From contig NZ_CAMYIP010000192.1 in the NCBI RefSeq assembly GCF_947258525.1, positions 1-59,490 on the forward strand: a DNA stretch of 59,490 nt. The letters are read 5' to 3'. Below the pieces are notes generated by a model. That model saw only the letters and a list, made by a program, of their open reading frames with translations. It did not search any database and was not told the origin of the DNA. The position numbers were made by a program, and so were the translations under genes. Numbering within the stretch: the first letter of the stretch is position 1; each line of letters starts with the position of its first letter. Source of the stretch: an uncultured Eudoraea sp. (GTDB lineage: Bacteria; Bacteroidota; Bacteroidia; Flavobacteriales; Flavobacteriaceae). Shown here in pieces: positions 8,224 to 18,416 of this stretch.

Positions 8224-9048
8224 ATGGTAAAAATTACCGCCGCAGAAGTTAATAATTTAAGAAAGACAACTGGTGCAGGAATGATGGACTGCAAAAATGC
8301 ACTTGTTGAAGCTGAAGGAGATTTTGAAAAAGCTATCGAAATTCTTCGAAAAAAAGGTCAGAAAGTGGCTGCAAAGCGAGCAGACAGAGATTCATCTGAA
8401 GGGGCAACTATAGCTCATGTTAATCCTGACAAAACAAGTGGAGTTTTAATTTCACTTAATTGTGAAACTGATTTTGTTGCCAAGAATGACAGTTTTGTTG
8501 CCCTGGCTAATGAGCTGGCTAAGCTTGCACTTGCTTTTGACAGTAAAGATGAATTCCTAAACGCGAGTTACAACGGTATTTCTGTAAAGGAAAAGCTTAC
8601 TGAACAAACGGGTGTAATTGGTGAAAAAATTGAAATTGGTGGCTTTAAAAAACTGAATGCTCCTTATGTAGGATCCTATATTCATGCAGGTAACAAGATC
8701 GCCACTTTGGTCGGGCTTTCAAATGTGGTTGAAGGTGCAGATGTAGCCGCCAAAGATATAGCAATGCAGGCAGCAGCTATGAATCCTGTAGCACTTAATG
8801 AATCGGAAGTAGATCAATCCGTTATTGACAAGGAAATTGAAATAGCCAAAGATCAACTGCGTCAGGAAGGTAAGCCAGAGGCCATGCTGGACAATATTGC
8901 AAAAGGAAAATTAAAACGTTTCTTTAAAGACAACACTCTTGTTAATCAGGCTTTTATTAAAGATAGTAAGCAGAGTGTTTCTCAATACATTCAATCTGTA
9001 AGTCCTGAATTGGAAATAACAGGTTTTGAAAGGTTAGCTTTAGGCTAA
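8224..9048 (+). CDS. tsf: Elongation factor Ts
   Basis: The 274-residue protein is EF-Ts, the nucleotide exchange factor for EF-Tu. The N-terminal UBA-like domain with LRKTTGAGMMDCKNAL is diagnostic, followed by GCETDFV-type core residues (here NCETDFVAKND) and the second core subdomain with VGSYIHAGNKIATLVGL. Length is in the normal 270-300 range. It is the second gene of the rpsB operon, closed by a strong terminator. Confidence 0.98.
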   Translation: MVKITAAEVNNLRKTTGAGMMDCKNALVEAEGDFEKAIEILRKKGQKVAAKRADRDSSEGATIAHVNPDKTSGVLISLNCETDFVAKNDSFVALANELAKLALAFDSKDEFLNASYNGISVKEKLTEQTGVIGEKIEIGGFKKLNAPYVGSYIHAGNKIATLVGLSNVVEGADVAAKDIAMQAAAMNPVALNESEVDQSVIDKEIEIAKDQLRQEGKPEAMLDNIAKGKLKRFFKDNTLVNQAFIKDSKQSVSQYIQSVSPELEITGFERLALG

Positions 9049-9067
9049 AACACCTATTCAAATTATT

Positions 9068-9104
9068 AAAAAACCACTTTTCTTTTTAAAAAGTGGTTTT
9101 TTTT
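9068..9104 (+). terminator. Intrinsic terminator of rpsB-tsf
   Basis: AAAACCACTTTT pairs with AAAAGTGGTTTT across a short T-rich loop and is followed by a run of eight T. The A-rich 5' arm could also stop transcripts from the opposite strand, although the M61 gene ends about 60 bases beyond. Confidence 0.9.
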
Positions 9105-9166
9105 GATCTGTATGTCAATCCTCGGTCTACGGGCTATGAATGCATTCACTATTCCTGGAGAGATCT

Positions 9167-11038
9167 TTAGCCTTTTAGCCAAGCTTTCCTGAGTTTGGAT
9201 TCAGGGCTGTTTTCCAGGCTATCTATTGGCACAATTGTAGTTACCCTTAGTGTCGGTGTTCCAACTTTTCCCTGTAATGTTAATTCTTCTTCACCGCGTT
9301 TAACAACCATCGTGATTTGCCTGTCAGATGTCCATCCAAAACTTTGCCCAATAATAGGCCTGATAGATTCTAATGAAATTGGCATCCCATCTATACTTTG
9401 TATTGTATCCCCTCCTTGTGCCCCAAGATCTGTAAAGAAAGTATTTAATTCAATGCCACTTCTAATAAATATTGCGTCATTATTGTTCGGATCAATATCT
9501 ATAAAGGGAATTTCTCCATCTAAAAAATAACCGGTTCGCTCCTGAGTAGCCTTTGTCATTAATCCAACCGAGGCAAAAATCTCATCATAATCCAATGGGG
9601 TATTACCTTTAACATATAAATCAAAAAACGATCTGATCTCAGGATAGGTCATTGCCACGATCTCGTCTATAATTTCATCATCCTCAAATGGTGTGTCATC
9701 GTCATATTTTTTTGAAAGTTCTTTCATTAACCACAAAACTCCTTTTTCTCCATTGCTTAAGTCCCTGAGCCTGATATCCAAACTCATATTTAATAAGGTT
9801 CCTTTTTCATATACATTGGCATAGTTTCCTTTATAAGGGTTTTCCAAAATATTTCTACTCATAGTCGTAAATGACATTTCATCGTCATAGGATTTGGAAT
9901 TACTTATTTTGTCCACAATTCGGGTGAAGAAATCGGCCTCATCAATCAGCCCTTGTTGGATTTGGAATAAGTTGGCGAAATATTCTGTAGTTCCTTCATA
10001 CATCCATAGATGCTGGGACATTTTAGGATCGTTAAAATCAAAAAATTGAATTTCCTTTGAATGCACATTCAAGGGGGTAACAATGTGAAAAAATTCATGT
10101 GAAACAACATCTATCATTGCTTTTTCCAGAGTTGTCAGTGGCATTTGCTCCGGAAGCACTACAACGGTGGATGTATGATGTTCCAAAGCCCCGAATCCTG
10201 AAGCATCATTTTGATCTAGGGTAGATAAATATAACAGAATATTATATTCCTTAGTCCCGTCAATCTCACCAAGAAATGCCTTTTGAGCCTGCATCATACG
10301 CTCCATACTTTCTTTTAGATCTGTTGCCGCATAACGGTTATTCGGAGAATAAACACTCAAATTAACTGTAATATCATTTATAACAAACGAAACAATGTTT
10401 TCTTCAGCATATAGTACAGGGTTATCTACTACTTCAAAATATCTGGAAGCATGAAAGATATCTGTTGTGCTGTTAGTATCATCCTGCTTTTTATTTAATG
10501 ATGTAGTGGGCACCAGGTGTGAAGGGGAAGAAATGATTAACTCATATGGCACTTCCTTGAATCCTTCAAAATAACCTACAAAGCCATGAAGGTTCAAAAC
10601 AAAATTTTTATCCTTTAAAATATTTGTTCCTGCAGGAGAAAATACCGGATCGTTTAATTCACTTTCAGTATCAAAAGTATCCGTAACATAATAGGAGATC
10701 TTATCCAATTTGGTGGCATTGGAGATATTCCATTCATTGGTTCCGATTGAAGTAACTAAAAGTTCATTACCCTGATAATCATACGCTTTCAAGTCCTCAA
10801 TATACTTGCCGTAGTTATCTTCACTATATGTTCCAGGAACTGTTTTTGGAATAAAAAAAGAAATGTCTTGTTTACTGAATGATCCCGGATCAATAGTTAC
10901 ACTAACTCTATCATTATCAACATTAACTAAATCTATAGTTGTTTCAATAACTGCATCATCTTCAGATAATACAGATTTTGAAGCTCCGCAACCATATAAT
11001 AATACAAGGAAAACATATGGGATAAATAATTTTTTCAT
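9167..11038 (-). CDS. M61 family peptidase (glycyl-aminopeptidase type) with PDZ domain, lipoprotein
   Basis: The 623-residue protein has a signal peptide with lipobox LLYGC (Cys17). The middle region carries the zinc-binding HEFFH motif at residues 314-318 and the downstream EGTTEYFA glutamate, as in M61 gluzincins. A C-terminal PDZ-like domain is marked by GAQGGDTIQSIDGMPI (about residues 540-555). M61 enzymes cleave N-terminal Gly or Ala; the natural substrate is unknown. It is convergent with tsf and divergent from pyrH, breaking into the translation gene block. Confidence 0.9.
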   Translation of the reverse strand: MKKLFIPYVFLVLLYGCGASKSVLSEDDAVIETTIDLVNVDNDRVSVTIDPGSFSKQDISFFIPKTVPGTYSEDNYGKYIEDLKAYDYQGNELLVTSIGTNEWNISNATKLDKISYYVTDTFDTESELNDPVFSPAGTNILKDKNFVLNLHGFVGYFEGFKEVPYELIISSPSHLVPTTSLNKKQDDTNSTTDIFHASRYFEVVDNPVLYAEENIVSFVINDITVNLSVYSPNNRYAATDLKESMERMMQAQKAFLGEIDGTKEYNILLYLSTLDQNDASGFGALEHHTSTVVVLPEQMPLTTLEKAMIDVVSHEFFHIVTPLNVHSKEIQFFDFNDPKMSQHLWMYEGTTEYFANLFQIQQGLIDEADFFTRIVDKISNSKSYDDEMSFTTMSRNILENPYKGNYANVYEKGTLLNMSLDIRLRDLSNGEKGVLWLMKELSKKYDDDTPFEDDEIIDEIVAMTYPEIRSFFDLYVKGNTPLDYDEIFASVGLMTKATQERTGYFLDGEIPFIDIDPNNNDAIFIRSGIELNTFFTDLGAQGGDTIQSIDGMPISLESIRPIIGQSFGWTSDRQITMVVKRGEEELTLQGKVGTPTLRVTTIVPIDSLENSPESKLRKAWLKG

Positions 11039-11156
11039 GTATGCCTGAGATATGATGTTTAAAAAAACAAGATTATTAAAATTAATCTAGATCATGCTGG
11101 TTGTTAGCAAAAAATTAAGATGAACATTAAACCTATTAACGAAGACTTCTCATAAA

Positions 11157-11174
11157 TATTTTTGATTATTTTTG
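11157..11174 (+). promoter_or_regulatory. Two overlapping-phase -7 boxes upstream of pyrH
   Basis: TATTTTTG occurs twice, at 11157-11164 and 11167-11174, ten bases apart; both match TAnnTTTG. The pyrH ATG follows 23 bases after the second box. No clear TTG -33 element is seen for either. Confidence 0.45.
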
Positions 11175-11197
11175 TTTGCAAATCAGCTTAGGACAAT

Positions 11198-11905
11198 ATG
11201 CTATATAAACGAATACTTCTTAAACTCAGTGGTGAAGCACTAATGGGCAACAAGCAATACGGGATTGATGCCGCGAGACTGGCTGAATATGCCCAGGAAA
11301 TAAAGGAAGTGGTAGACATGGGGGTTCAAGTAGCAATTGTCATTGGAGGAGGAAATATCTTTAGAGGACTGGCGGGTGCAAGTAATGGAATGGACAGGGT
11401 TCAGGCAGATCATATGGGGATGCTGGCAACGGTCATAAACGGCCTGGCATTACAAAGTGCTTTGGAGCTCAATGGTGTACAAACAAGATTACAATCTGCT
11501 ATAAAGATCAACGAAGTTGCAGAACCTTTTATAAGAAGAAGAGCTATGCGCCATTTGGAAAAAGGACGCGTAGTCATTTTTGGAGGAGGTACCGGAAACC
11601 CTTATTTCACAACAGATTCTGCTGCAGTTTTAAGGGCAATTGAAGTTGAAGCAGACGTAATCTTAAAAGGCACAAGAGTGGATGGTATTTACACCAGTGA
11701 TCCTGAAAAAGATAAAACGGCTACTAAGTTTGAAACTATTAGTTTTAATGATGTACTTACCAAAGGTTTAAAAGTCATGGATACGACGGCTTTCACGCTA
11801 AGTCAGGAGAATAATCTTCCAATTGTTGTTTTTGATATGAATAAAAAAGGTAATCTCCTTAAAATAGTATCAGGTGAAAATATTGGAACGGTAGTGGATC
11901 TTTAG
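11198..11905 (+). CDS. pyrH: Uridylate kinase (UMP kinase)
   Basis: The 235-residue protein phosphorylates UMP to UDP and belongs to the bacterial hexameric amino-acid-kinase family, not the eukaryotic type. Motifs are KLSGEALMG near the N-terminus, [10 protein letters not shown] (ATP-binding glycine loop), [15 protein letters not shown], and [14 protein letters not shown] for phosphate binding. Length is typical. The frr gene follows 38 bases later in the near-universal pyrH-frr arrangement. Confidence 0.98.
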   Translation: MLYKRILLKLSGEALMGNKQYGIDAARLAEYAQEIKEVVDMGVQVAIVIGGGNIFRGLAGASNGMDRVQADHMGMLATVINGLALQSALELNGVQTRLQSAIKINEVAEPFIRRRAMRHLEKGRVVIFGGGTGNPYFTTDSAAVLRAIEVEADVILKGTRVDGIYTSDPEKDKTATKFETISFNDVLTKGLKVMDTTAFTLSQENNLPIVVFDMNKKGNLLKIVSGENIGTVVDL

Positions 11906-11943
11906 TTGGTATAGTTAGTGTAAAATAAGTTATAAAATTTATT

Positions 11944-12498
11944 ATGGACGAAGATGTTAAATTCATTTTGGAAACCGCCAAAGAAAGTATGGATGGAGCC
12001 ATATTACATTTGGAAAAGGCATTAGTTAAAATTAGAGCAGGGAAAGCTAACCCCTCCATGTTATCGACGGTGATGGTGGAGTATTATGGCTCTCAAACTC
12101 CCTTATCACAGGTGTCTAATATAAATACGCCCGATGCACGAACACTTTCTGTTCAGCCTTGGGAAAAAAGTTTGCTGACAGAAATAGAAACAGCTATTAT
12201 GAATGCCAATCTTGGTTTTAACCCAATGAATAATGGAGAGGTTGTAATAATTAATGTTCCTCCTCTGACTGAAGAAAGAAGAATACAATTAGTAAAGCAA
12301 GCGAAAGCGGAAGCGGAAGATGCTAAAATAAGTGTTCGCAGTGCAAGGCAGGAAGCAAATAAAGAAATAAAACACCTGGGGATTTCAGAAGATCTTGAAA
12401 AAAATGCAGAAATAGATATTCAGGAAATGACCGACTCCTATACTGAAAAAATAGACAAAATACTTGATGTCAAGGAAGCAGAGATCATGAAAGTATAA
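11944..12498 (+). CDS. frr: Ribosome recycling factor
   Basis: The 184-residue protein is RRF, which with EF-G splits post-termination ribosomes. KIRAGKANPSML, VEYYGSQTPLSQVSNI and PPLTEERRIQLVKQAK are family motifs covering the three-helix bundle and beta domain. Length equals the usual 185. It is the last gene of the translation block; no strong terminator is visible after it. Confidence 0.98.
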   Translation: MDEDVKFILETAKESMDGAILHLEKALVKIRAGKANPSMLSTVMVEYYGSQTPLSQVSNINTPDARTLSVQPWEKSLLTEIETAIMNANLGFNPMNNGEVVIINVPPLTEERRIQLVKQAKAEAEDAKISVRSARQEANKEIKHLGISEDLEKNAEIDIQEMTDSYTEKIDKILDVKEAEIMKV

Positions 12499-12584
12499 AT
12501 CGTGAATTTCCAAAAGGCATACAGCACTGTCATGGCAGCTAATTATTTGTATATCGGCTATTAATTCATAAAGGAAATTTAGCT

Positions 12585-12698
12585 CTATCCTTCAAAATAA
12601 ATAGCAATAATCGCTGCAATAACGATGATAGCAGAAATGACAATTAAAACTCTATATAGTATAATTGCAATTTTACTATAGTTTTTATCATCGGTCAT
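12585..12698 (-). CDS. Single-span membrane miniprotein, 37 residues
   Basis: An ATG at 12698-12696 opens a frame of 37 codons ending in TAG at 12585. The product starts MTDDKNYSKIAIILYR and continues as one long hydrophobic helix rich in Ile, Val and Ala (about residues 11-34), ending YFEG. It fits the lone small gene space between frr and the RND exporter and has a polar N-terminus followed by one clear membrane span. I do not recognise a family. It could be chance, but the unbroken hydrophobic helix with charged flanks argues for a real protein. Confidence 0.55.
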   Translation of the reverse strand: MTDDKNYSKIAIILYRVLIVISAIIVIAAIIAIYFEG

Positions 12699-12856
12699 GG
12701 CATCATTTCTTTTAACCCATTTTAGTGGAATTTTCTAATGGATAATTTTACTACCGCTCAATTTACATAAATTCTTTAGAATATAGTCCTTTCTGATTTA
12801 AAGGTTGGTATTCACTATTTTACAGCCGGTTTCTAGGTACAGTGCTCCTTGTTTTC

Positions 12857-12864
12857 TACCTTTG
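12857..12864 (+). promoter_or_regulatory. Candidate -7 box for the RND exporter gene
   Basis: TACCTTTG matches TAnnTTTG and would start RNA near 12870, leaving about a 95-base leader to the ATG at 12965. No convincing -33 TTG is present. Confidence 0.4.
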
Positions 12865-12964
12865 CCGCGGTTAAAAAAGCAATAGCAAATAAAGCTTATG
12901 CCAATTGAATTGGTCTTCAGACCTGAGTGTTCATAAAAAACACAATCAATTTTTAATTAATAGT

Positions 12965-15367
12965 ATGGTTTCGAAGATTACGAGTGGGTTTTGGGCAAAG
13001 GTTGGAAGAATAATTCTTAGAAACAGAATTCTTATTTTATTGGGAATCGCTTCCTTTACCGTTTTCCTGGGTTTTCAATGGAAGAACATGCAATTTTCGA
13101 CTTCTGAGGCGAATTTACTCCCGGATGATCATCCCCTGAATATTGCCTATGAAGATTTTCTTGAAAAATTTGGTGAAGAAGGTAATACAATTGCTTTTGC
13201 AATTAAAGACAGTTTGTTTTATGAAGTTGATAATTTTAACAGATGGAACAGATTAAGCAAACAATTGGCAGCTTTTCCGGAAGTAGACTTTGTCGTATCT
13301 ATAGATAATCTCAAGGAACTCATCAGGGACAAAAAGGAAAAGCAATTCGTTCTGCGTCCTTTAATTGAACAAACTCCCATTAATAATACTGAAGTAGACA
13401 GCCTAACCAATTATCTGTTCAATAACTTACCGTTTTATGATAACCTGTTATATAATAAAGAAACAGGAACCATAAGAACACTTGTCTATTTAGACAAGGA
13501 TATTGTAAATACTTCTGTTCGGAAGGACTTTATTTTAAAAGACCTCCATACGCTTATATCTGATTTTGAAAATGAAACCAAAATGGATGTTCGAGTATCC
13601 GGAATGCCGTATATACGAACAATGAATACGCAACACATTATTGATGAAATAGGAATTTTTATTGCTGGAGCACTAATTGTTACTTCCTTAATTTTCTTTT
13701 TCTTCTTCCGCAGTATTCGGGCAACGCTAATTTCCATGTGTGTAGTCCTAATTGGCGTTATGTGGGCATTTGGGATCCTTGGACTCTTGCAATATGAAAT
13801 AACCGTTTTAACAGCCCTTATTCCTCCGCTAATCATAGTAATTGGGATTCCAAATTGTATTTTTCTCATCAATAAATATCAACAGGAAGTTAAAAAACAT
13901 GGAAATCAGGCTTTATCATTAAAGAGGGTCATATCAAAAATTGGTAATGCAACGCTAATGACGAATGTCACCACAGCTTGTGGTTTTGCCACCTTTATAA
14001 TAACAGACAGTAAACTTTTGACTGAATTTGGTATAGTAGCCTCTATTAATATATTGTGCATCTTTATGCTTTCCATACTTATTATACCAATCGTGTATAG
14101 TTTTATGTACCCGCCAAAATCAAAACATCTGAAACACCTCAACAAAAAATGGATAGATGCTTTTGTAAACTGGATGGAGCATATAGTACGAGAAAAAAGG
14201 ATTGCTATTTATTCCATCTCTTTGATAGCATTAATAATTAGTATCATTGGAATTTATCAAATCAAAATTTCCGGAAATCTTGTTGAAGATATGCCTAAAA
14301 ACACCGGGTTTTATAAAGACATCCAATTTTTTGATGAAGAGTTCAATGGAATTATGCCTATTGAAATTGTTATAGATACAGAAAGAAAAAAAGGGGTGCT
14401 AAAGCCCGTTACACTGAAAAAAATGAATCAGTTGGGGGAAATGATTGAAGAGACCTCTTCATTATCCAAACCCATATCCGTAGTTAATATTGTAAAGTAT
14501 TCAAAGCAGGCTTTTTATAGCGGAATTCCTAAATATTACCAACTCCCCACATCTCAGGAATACAATTTCATTATGGATGTTGCCCGAAAATCTCAGGGAA
14601 ATGAGGGCTTAATTGAAAATTTTGTTGACAGTACCGGGCAGGTTGCAAGGATTACCACCTTTATCAAAGATGTTCCTACAGAGGAAATGGAAGAAATTGA
14701 AAAATCGATCCTTGATGAAATTACCAAGATATTTCCAGCAGATCGATTCAATGTTTTTGTGACCGGAAAAGCGTTACTTTTTTTAAAAGGCACGAAATAT
14801 TTAGTAAAGAATTTAGTGCTTTCTTTATCCCTGGCTATTCTTTTAATAGCTTTATTTATGGCTTATTTATTCCGTTCATTCCGAATGATTGTTATTTCTT
14901 TAATACCAAATCTCCTGCCGTTGGCCATTACTGCCGGTGTTATGGGTTTTGTTGGTGTACCCATTAAACCTTCTACAATATTGGTTTTTAGTATTGCATT
15001 CGGAATATCAGTTGATGACACCATTCACTTTCTGGCAAAGTACAGACAAGAACTGACAGCTAACCATTGGCGAATTCAAAAATCGGTTTATGCCGCTTTA
15101 CGAGAGACCGGTGTAAGTATGTTTTATACTTCGATTGTCCTTTTCTTTGGCTTTTCAGTATTTACTATTTCCAGTTTTGGAGGCACAGTGGCCTTGGGCG
15201 CGTTGGTATCAGCTACACTGCTCTTTGCCATGTTAGCCAATTTAATTTTGCTTCCCTCACTACTTCTTTCCTTAGAACGAAGCATCGCTAACAAGCAAGT
15301 TCTAAAAAAGCCTCAAATAGATATTCTACCAAAAGAGGAGTTGCCCAGAAGCAGATCGCAAGATTAA
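12965..15367 (+). CDS. RND superfamily / MMPL-type exporter
   Basis: I place the start at the ATG at 12965 (800 residues); the frame is open 20 codons further upstream but only from a TTG. There are about 12 membrane spans in two repeats, each with one span, a large periplasmic loop, then five spans. The second repeat has the motif SIAFGISVDDTIHFLAKYRQ (its Asp pair in the membrane helix is the proton relay of this family), and the loops begin near FGEEGNTIAFAIKD. This architecture matches the HAE3/MMPL group, thought to move lipids or other hydrophobic molecules, rather than multidrug AcrB (about 1040 residues). No adaptor or TolC partner is adjacent. Substrate unknown. Confidence 0.88.
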   Translation: MVSKITSGFWAKVGRIILRNRILILLGIASFTVFLGFQWKNMQFSTSEANLLPDDHPLNIAYEDFLEKFGEEGNTIAFAIKDSLFYEVDNFNRWNRLSKQLAAFPEVDFVVSIDNLKELIRDKKEKQFVLRPLIEQTPINNTEVDSLTNYLFNNLPFYDNLLYNKETGTIRTLVYLDKDIVNTSVRKDFILKDLHTLISDFENETKMDVRVSGMPYIRTMNTQHIIDEIGIFIAGALIVTSLIFFFFFRSIRATLISMCVVLIGVMWAFGILGLLQYEITVLTALIPPLIIVIGIPNCIFLINKYQQEVKKHGNQALSLKRVISKIGNATLMTNVTTACGFATFIITDSKLLTEFGIVASINILCIFMLSILIIPIVYSFMYPPKSKHLKHLNKKWIDAFVNWMEHIVREKRIAIYSISLIALIISIIGIYQIKISGNLVEDMPKNTGFYKDIQFFDEEFNGIMPIEIVIDTERKKGVLKPVTLKKMNQLGEMIEETSSLSKPISVVNIVKYSKQAFYSGIPKYYQLPTSQEYNFIMDVARKSQGNEGLIENFVDSTGQVARITTFIKDVPTEEMEEIEKSILDEITKIFPADRFNVFVTGKALLFLKGTKYLVKNLVLSLSLAILLIALFMAYLFRSFRMIVISLIPNLLPLAITAGVMGFVGVPIKPSTILVFSIAFGISVDDTIHFLAKYRQELTANHWRIQKSVYAALRETGVSMFYTSIVLFFGFSVFTISSFGGTVALGALVSATLLFAMLANLILLPSLLLSLERSIANKQVLKKPQIDILPKEELPRSRSQD

Positions 15368-15428
15368 GTCAATGGTATTCGATAGCCATTTTATAAGTTG
15401 TTTAAAGCTGTATATTTTATCAATAAGT

Positions 15429-15436
15429 TATCTTTG
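15429..15436 (+). promoter_or_regulatory. Candidate -7 box for asnS
   Basis: TATCTTTG matches TAnnTTTG and ends 26 bases before the asnS ATG. A TTG exists at 15398-15400 but the 28-base spacing is longer than usual. Confidence 0.5.
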
Positions 15437-15462
15437 CCATTTAAATTTAGAACTGATCTCAT

Positions 15463-16896
15463 ATGAAATCATACGGCATAAATGAGCTACTTCAGTCACC
15501 CCCTTTAAAACAGAAGGTAGAAGTAAATGGATGGGTTAAAACATTTAGAAGCAATAGGTTTATTGCTTTGAATGATGGTTCCACTATTCAAAACATTCAA
15601 TGTGTGGTTGATTTCGAGCAATTCGATGAAGAATTACTAAAGAAAATTGCAACAGGTGCTGCCTTAAAAATAAGGGGTGTCCTTGTGGAAAGCTTGGGAA
15701 AAGGACAAAACGTTGAGATACAAGCAGAAGAAATTTCTGTACATGGCCTCTCCGATCCGGATAGCTATCCCATTCAACCCAAAAAACATTCTATGGAGTT
15801 TTTAAGGGAACATGCACATCTGAGGATACGCACAAATACCTTTGCTGCTGTAATGCGTGTAAGATCTGCCCTTAGTTTTGCGATACATGCATATTTTCAA
15901 AAAAACGGATTCTACTATTTTCATGCCCCGATAATTACAGGTTCAGATGCCGAAGGAGCAGGTGAAATGTTCAGAGTGAGTACACTAGATCCAAAAAATC
16001 CCCCTTTGACAGATAATGGTGACGTAAATTATAAAGAAGATTTTTTTGGAAAGGAAACCAATCTAACCGTCTCTGGTCAGCTTGAAGCAGAAGCGTATGC
16101 TATGGGATTGGGTAAAGTCTATACTTTTGGCCCAACTTTCAGAGCTGAAAATTCAAATACTTCAAGGCATCTGGCGGAGTTTTGGATGATTGAACCTGAA
16201 ATGGCTTTTTATGATCTGAAGGATAATATGGATCTGGCAGAAGATTTTATTAAAAATATCCTTGCTTATCTGTTAGAAAATTGTGAAGAGGATTTGGCAT
16301 TCCTCGAAAAACGACTTCTCGATGAAGAGAAAACAAAGCCTATGGCGGAGCGAAGTGAAATGAAGCTTAGAGAAAGGCTGAAATTTGTAGTGGATAATGA
16401 ATTTATCAGAATAACGTATACCGAAGCAATAGAAATTTTAAGGAATAGCAAGCCAAACAAAAAGAAAAAGTTTAAATTTCTGATTAACGAATGGGGTGCT
16501 GATCTACAAAGTGAACACGAACGCTATTTAGTTGAAAAGCATTTTAAATGCCCTGTTATTTTATTTGACTATCCTGCCAAAATAAAGGCGTTTTATATGC
16601 GTTTAAATGAAGACGGGAAAACAGTAAGAGCCATGGATATTCTATTCCCGGGAATAGGTGAAATTGTGGGAGGATCTCAGCGTGAAGAAAGACTGGACGT
16701 CTTAAAAGAAAAAATCGCTGCATTAGGGATTGATGAAAAAGAACTTTGGTGGTATCTCGATCTAAGGAAATTTGGAACCGCCATTCACAGTGGATTTGGA
16801 CTTGGCTTTGAACGCATGGTACAATTTGCTACCGGAATGGGAAACATAAGGGATGTGATCCCATTTCCAAGAACCCCGCAAAACGCAGAGTTTTAA
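15463..16896 (+). CDS. asnS: Asparaginyl-tRNA synthetase
   Basis: The 477-residue class IIb synthetase has an N-terminal OB-fold anticodon-binding domain ([19 protein letters not shown], residues ~20-40) and a catalytic core with motif 2 ([20 protein letters not shown]) and motif 3 ([12 protein letters not shown] near the C-terminus). The [11 protein letters not shown] segment separates it from AspRS. An insertion in the core (about 290-340) is usual for AsnRS of this length. It charges tRNA-Asn directly. It has its own promoter-like box and precedes rpoN. Confidence 0.97.
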   Translation: MKSYGINELLQSPPLKQKVEVNGWVKTFRSNRFIALNDGSTIQNIQCVVDFEQFDEELLKKIATGAALKIRGVLVESLGKGQNVEIQAEEISVHGLSDPDSYPIQPKKHSMEFLREHAHLRIRTNTFAAVMRVRSALSFAIHAYFQKNGFYYFHAPIITGSDAEGAGEMFRVSTLDPKNPPLTDNGDVNYKEDFFGKETNLTVSGQLEAEAYAMGLGKVYTFGPTFRAENSNTSRHLAEFWMIEPEMAFYDLKDNMDLAEDFIKNILAYLLENCEEDLAFLEKRLLDEEKTKPMAERSEMKLRERLKFVVDNEFIRITYTEAIEILRNSKPNKKKKFKFLINEWGADLQSEHERYLVEKHFKCPVILFDYPAKIKAFYMRLNEDGKTVRAMDILFPGIGEIVGGSQREERLDVLKEKIAALGIDEKELWWYLDLRKFGTAIHSGFGLGFERMVQFATGMGNIRDVIPFPRTPQNAEF

Positions 16897-16958
16897 AACC
16901 AAAATCCCTACATGACATTAATTCTTTAACTTTATAGATAGGAAAAGAATACAAGCTT

Positions 16959-18416
16959 ATGCTCAAACAACACTTACAGTTTAAATTATCGCAAAAGCTA
17001 TCTCCCCAGCAAATTCAGCTGATGAAACTTATTCAGCTGCCTACCCAGGCATTTGAGCAGCGAGTGAACCAAGAACTTGAAGAAAACCCGGCATTAGAAG
17101 TAGGTAAAGAAGAAAAAGGTGCATTAGATGATGATTTTAACGAAGATTATGAAGGAGCATCCGAAGGCGAAAGCATCGCAGCAGAAGATATCAATATTGA
17201 TGATTATTTAAGTGACGATGAAGTCCCCGACTATCGTACCAGGACTAGCAATTACAGCCCGGATGATGATGAAAAGAGCATACCATATGCAGCCGGTATC
17301 TCGTTTAATCAATACCTAATTAATCAATTAAATACCATATATCTTAATGACCAGGAATGGGCTATTGCTGAATTTTTAGTTGGTAGTGTTGATGAGAGTG
17401 GATATATAAGAAGACCCCTGGCCGATATAGCAGACGATTTGGCCTTTACCCAAAATATCTATTGTGAAGAGCAGGATATAGAAAGGGTATTAAAAATTGT
17501 TCAGGAATTGGATCCCCCGGGTATTGCAGCAAGGACGTTGGATGAGTGCCTCATACTTCAGCTTAAACGCAAAGAGAGAACTCCAAGTATTGAATTAGCC
17601 ATTAATATCCTGGATAAATCCTTTGAGCAATTTACCAAAAAACACTATAGTAAACTGCTTCATAAATTTGATATCACTGAAGACAAACTCAAAGAAGCCG
17701 TTGCTGAAATTGAAAAATTAAACCCTAAGCCCGGTGGGTCTTATTCCGGCAGCAATAAGGTCATTGAGCATATTGTTCCGGATTTTTCTATTAAGATTGT
17801 TGATGGACAGCTAGAATTGACCTTAAATGGAAGAAATGCACCGGAACTTCATATCTCAAATGAGTATAGCAATATGTTAGCCGGTTACAAAAGTGCAAAG
17901 GACAAATCCAAATCGCAAAAAGATGCTGTTATGTTCATCAAACAGAAGTTGGATTCCGCAAAATGGTTTATTGATGCCATCAAACAGCGGCAGCAGACAC
18001 TATTTATTACTATGAACGCCATAATGCAATATCAAAAAGAATATTTTCTTAGTGGTGATGAACGGAAATTACGCCCAATGATCTTAAAAGATATTGCAGA
18101 TGCAATTCTTATGGATGTATCTACTGTTTCAAGGGTTGCCAATAGTAAATATGTCGATACTCCCTATGGCACAAAATTAATTAAGGAATATTTCTCTGAA
18201 TCGATGAAAAATGTAGAAGGAGAAGATGTTTCTACCAGGGAAATCAAAAGTATTTTAGAAACGGTTATAAGGGATGAAGAAAAGAAAAAGCCCCTAACAG
18301 ATGATAAATTAGCCGCAATGCTAAAAAAGAAGGGATATCCAATTGCGAGGCGGACGGTAGCGAAATACAGAGAACAAATGGGTATTCCTGTGGCCCGCTT
18401 AAGAAAACAGATTTGA
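16959..18416 (+). CDS. rpoN: RNA polymerase sigma-54 factor
   Basis: The 485-residue protein has the Gln-rich activator-interacting region I (LKLSQKLSPQQIQLMKLIQL type, residues 6-30), an acidic region II (about 45-105), the core-binding region, the HTH region, and the RpoN box ARRTVAKYRE near residue 466 that reads the -24 element. Sigma-54 needs an AAA+ enhancer-binding protein; none is in the window. The following gene overlaps its stop codon by one base (TGATG), so the two are co-translated. Confidence 0.97.
   Translation: MLKQHLQFKLSQKLSPQQIQLMKLIQLPTQAFEQRVNQELEENPALEVGKEEKGALDDDFNEDYEGASEGESIAAEDINIDDYLSDDEVPDYRTRTSNYSPDDDEKSIPYAAGISFNQYLINQLNTIYLNDQEWAIAEFLVGSVDESGYIRRPLADIADDLAFTQNIYCEEQDIERVLKIVQELDPPGIAARTLDECLILQLKRKERTPSIELAINILDKSFEQFTKKHYSKLLHKFDITEDKLKEAVAEIEKLNPKPGGSYSGSNKVIEHIVPDFSIKIVDGQLELTLNGRNAPELHISNEYSNMLAGYKSAKDKSKSQKDAVMFIKQKLDSAKWFIDAIKQRQQTLFITMNAIMQYQKEYFLSGDERKLRPMILKDIADAILMDVSTVSRVANSKYVDTPYGTKLIKEYFSESMKNVEGEDVSTREIKSILETVIRDEEKKKPLTDDKLAAMLKKKGYPIARRTVAKYREQMGIPVARLRKQI

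Noticed and set aside
12905-12964. TTG start for the RND exporter 20 codons upstream
   Set aside because: The first codon is TTG and the added residues look non-coding; the ATG at 12965 precedes a typical amphipathic N-terminus.
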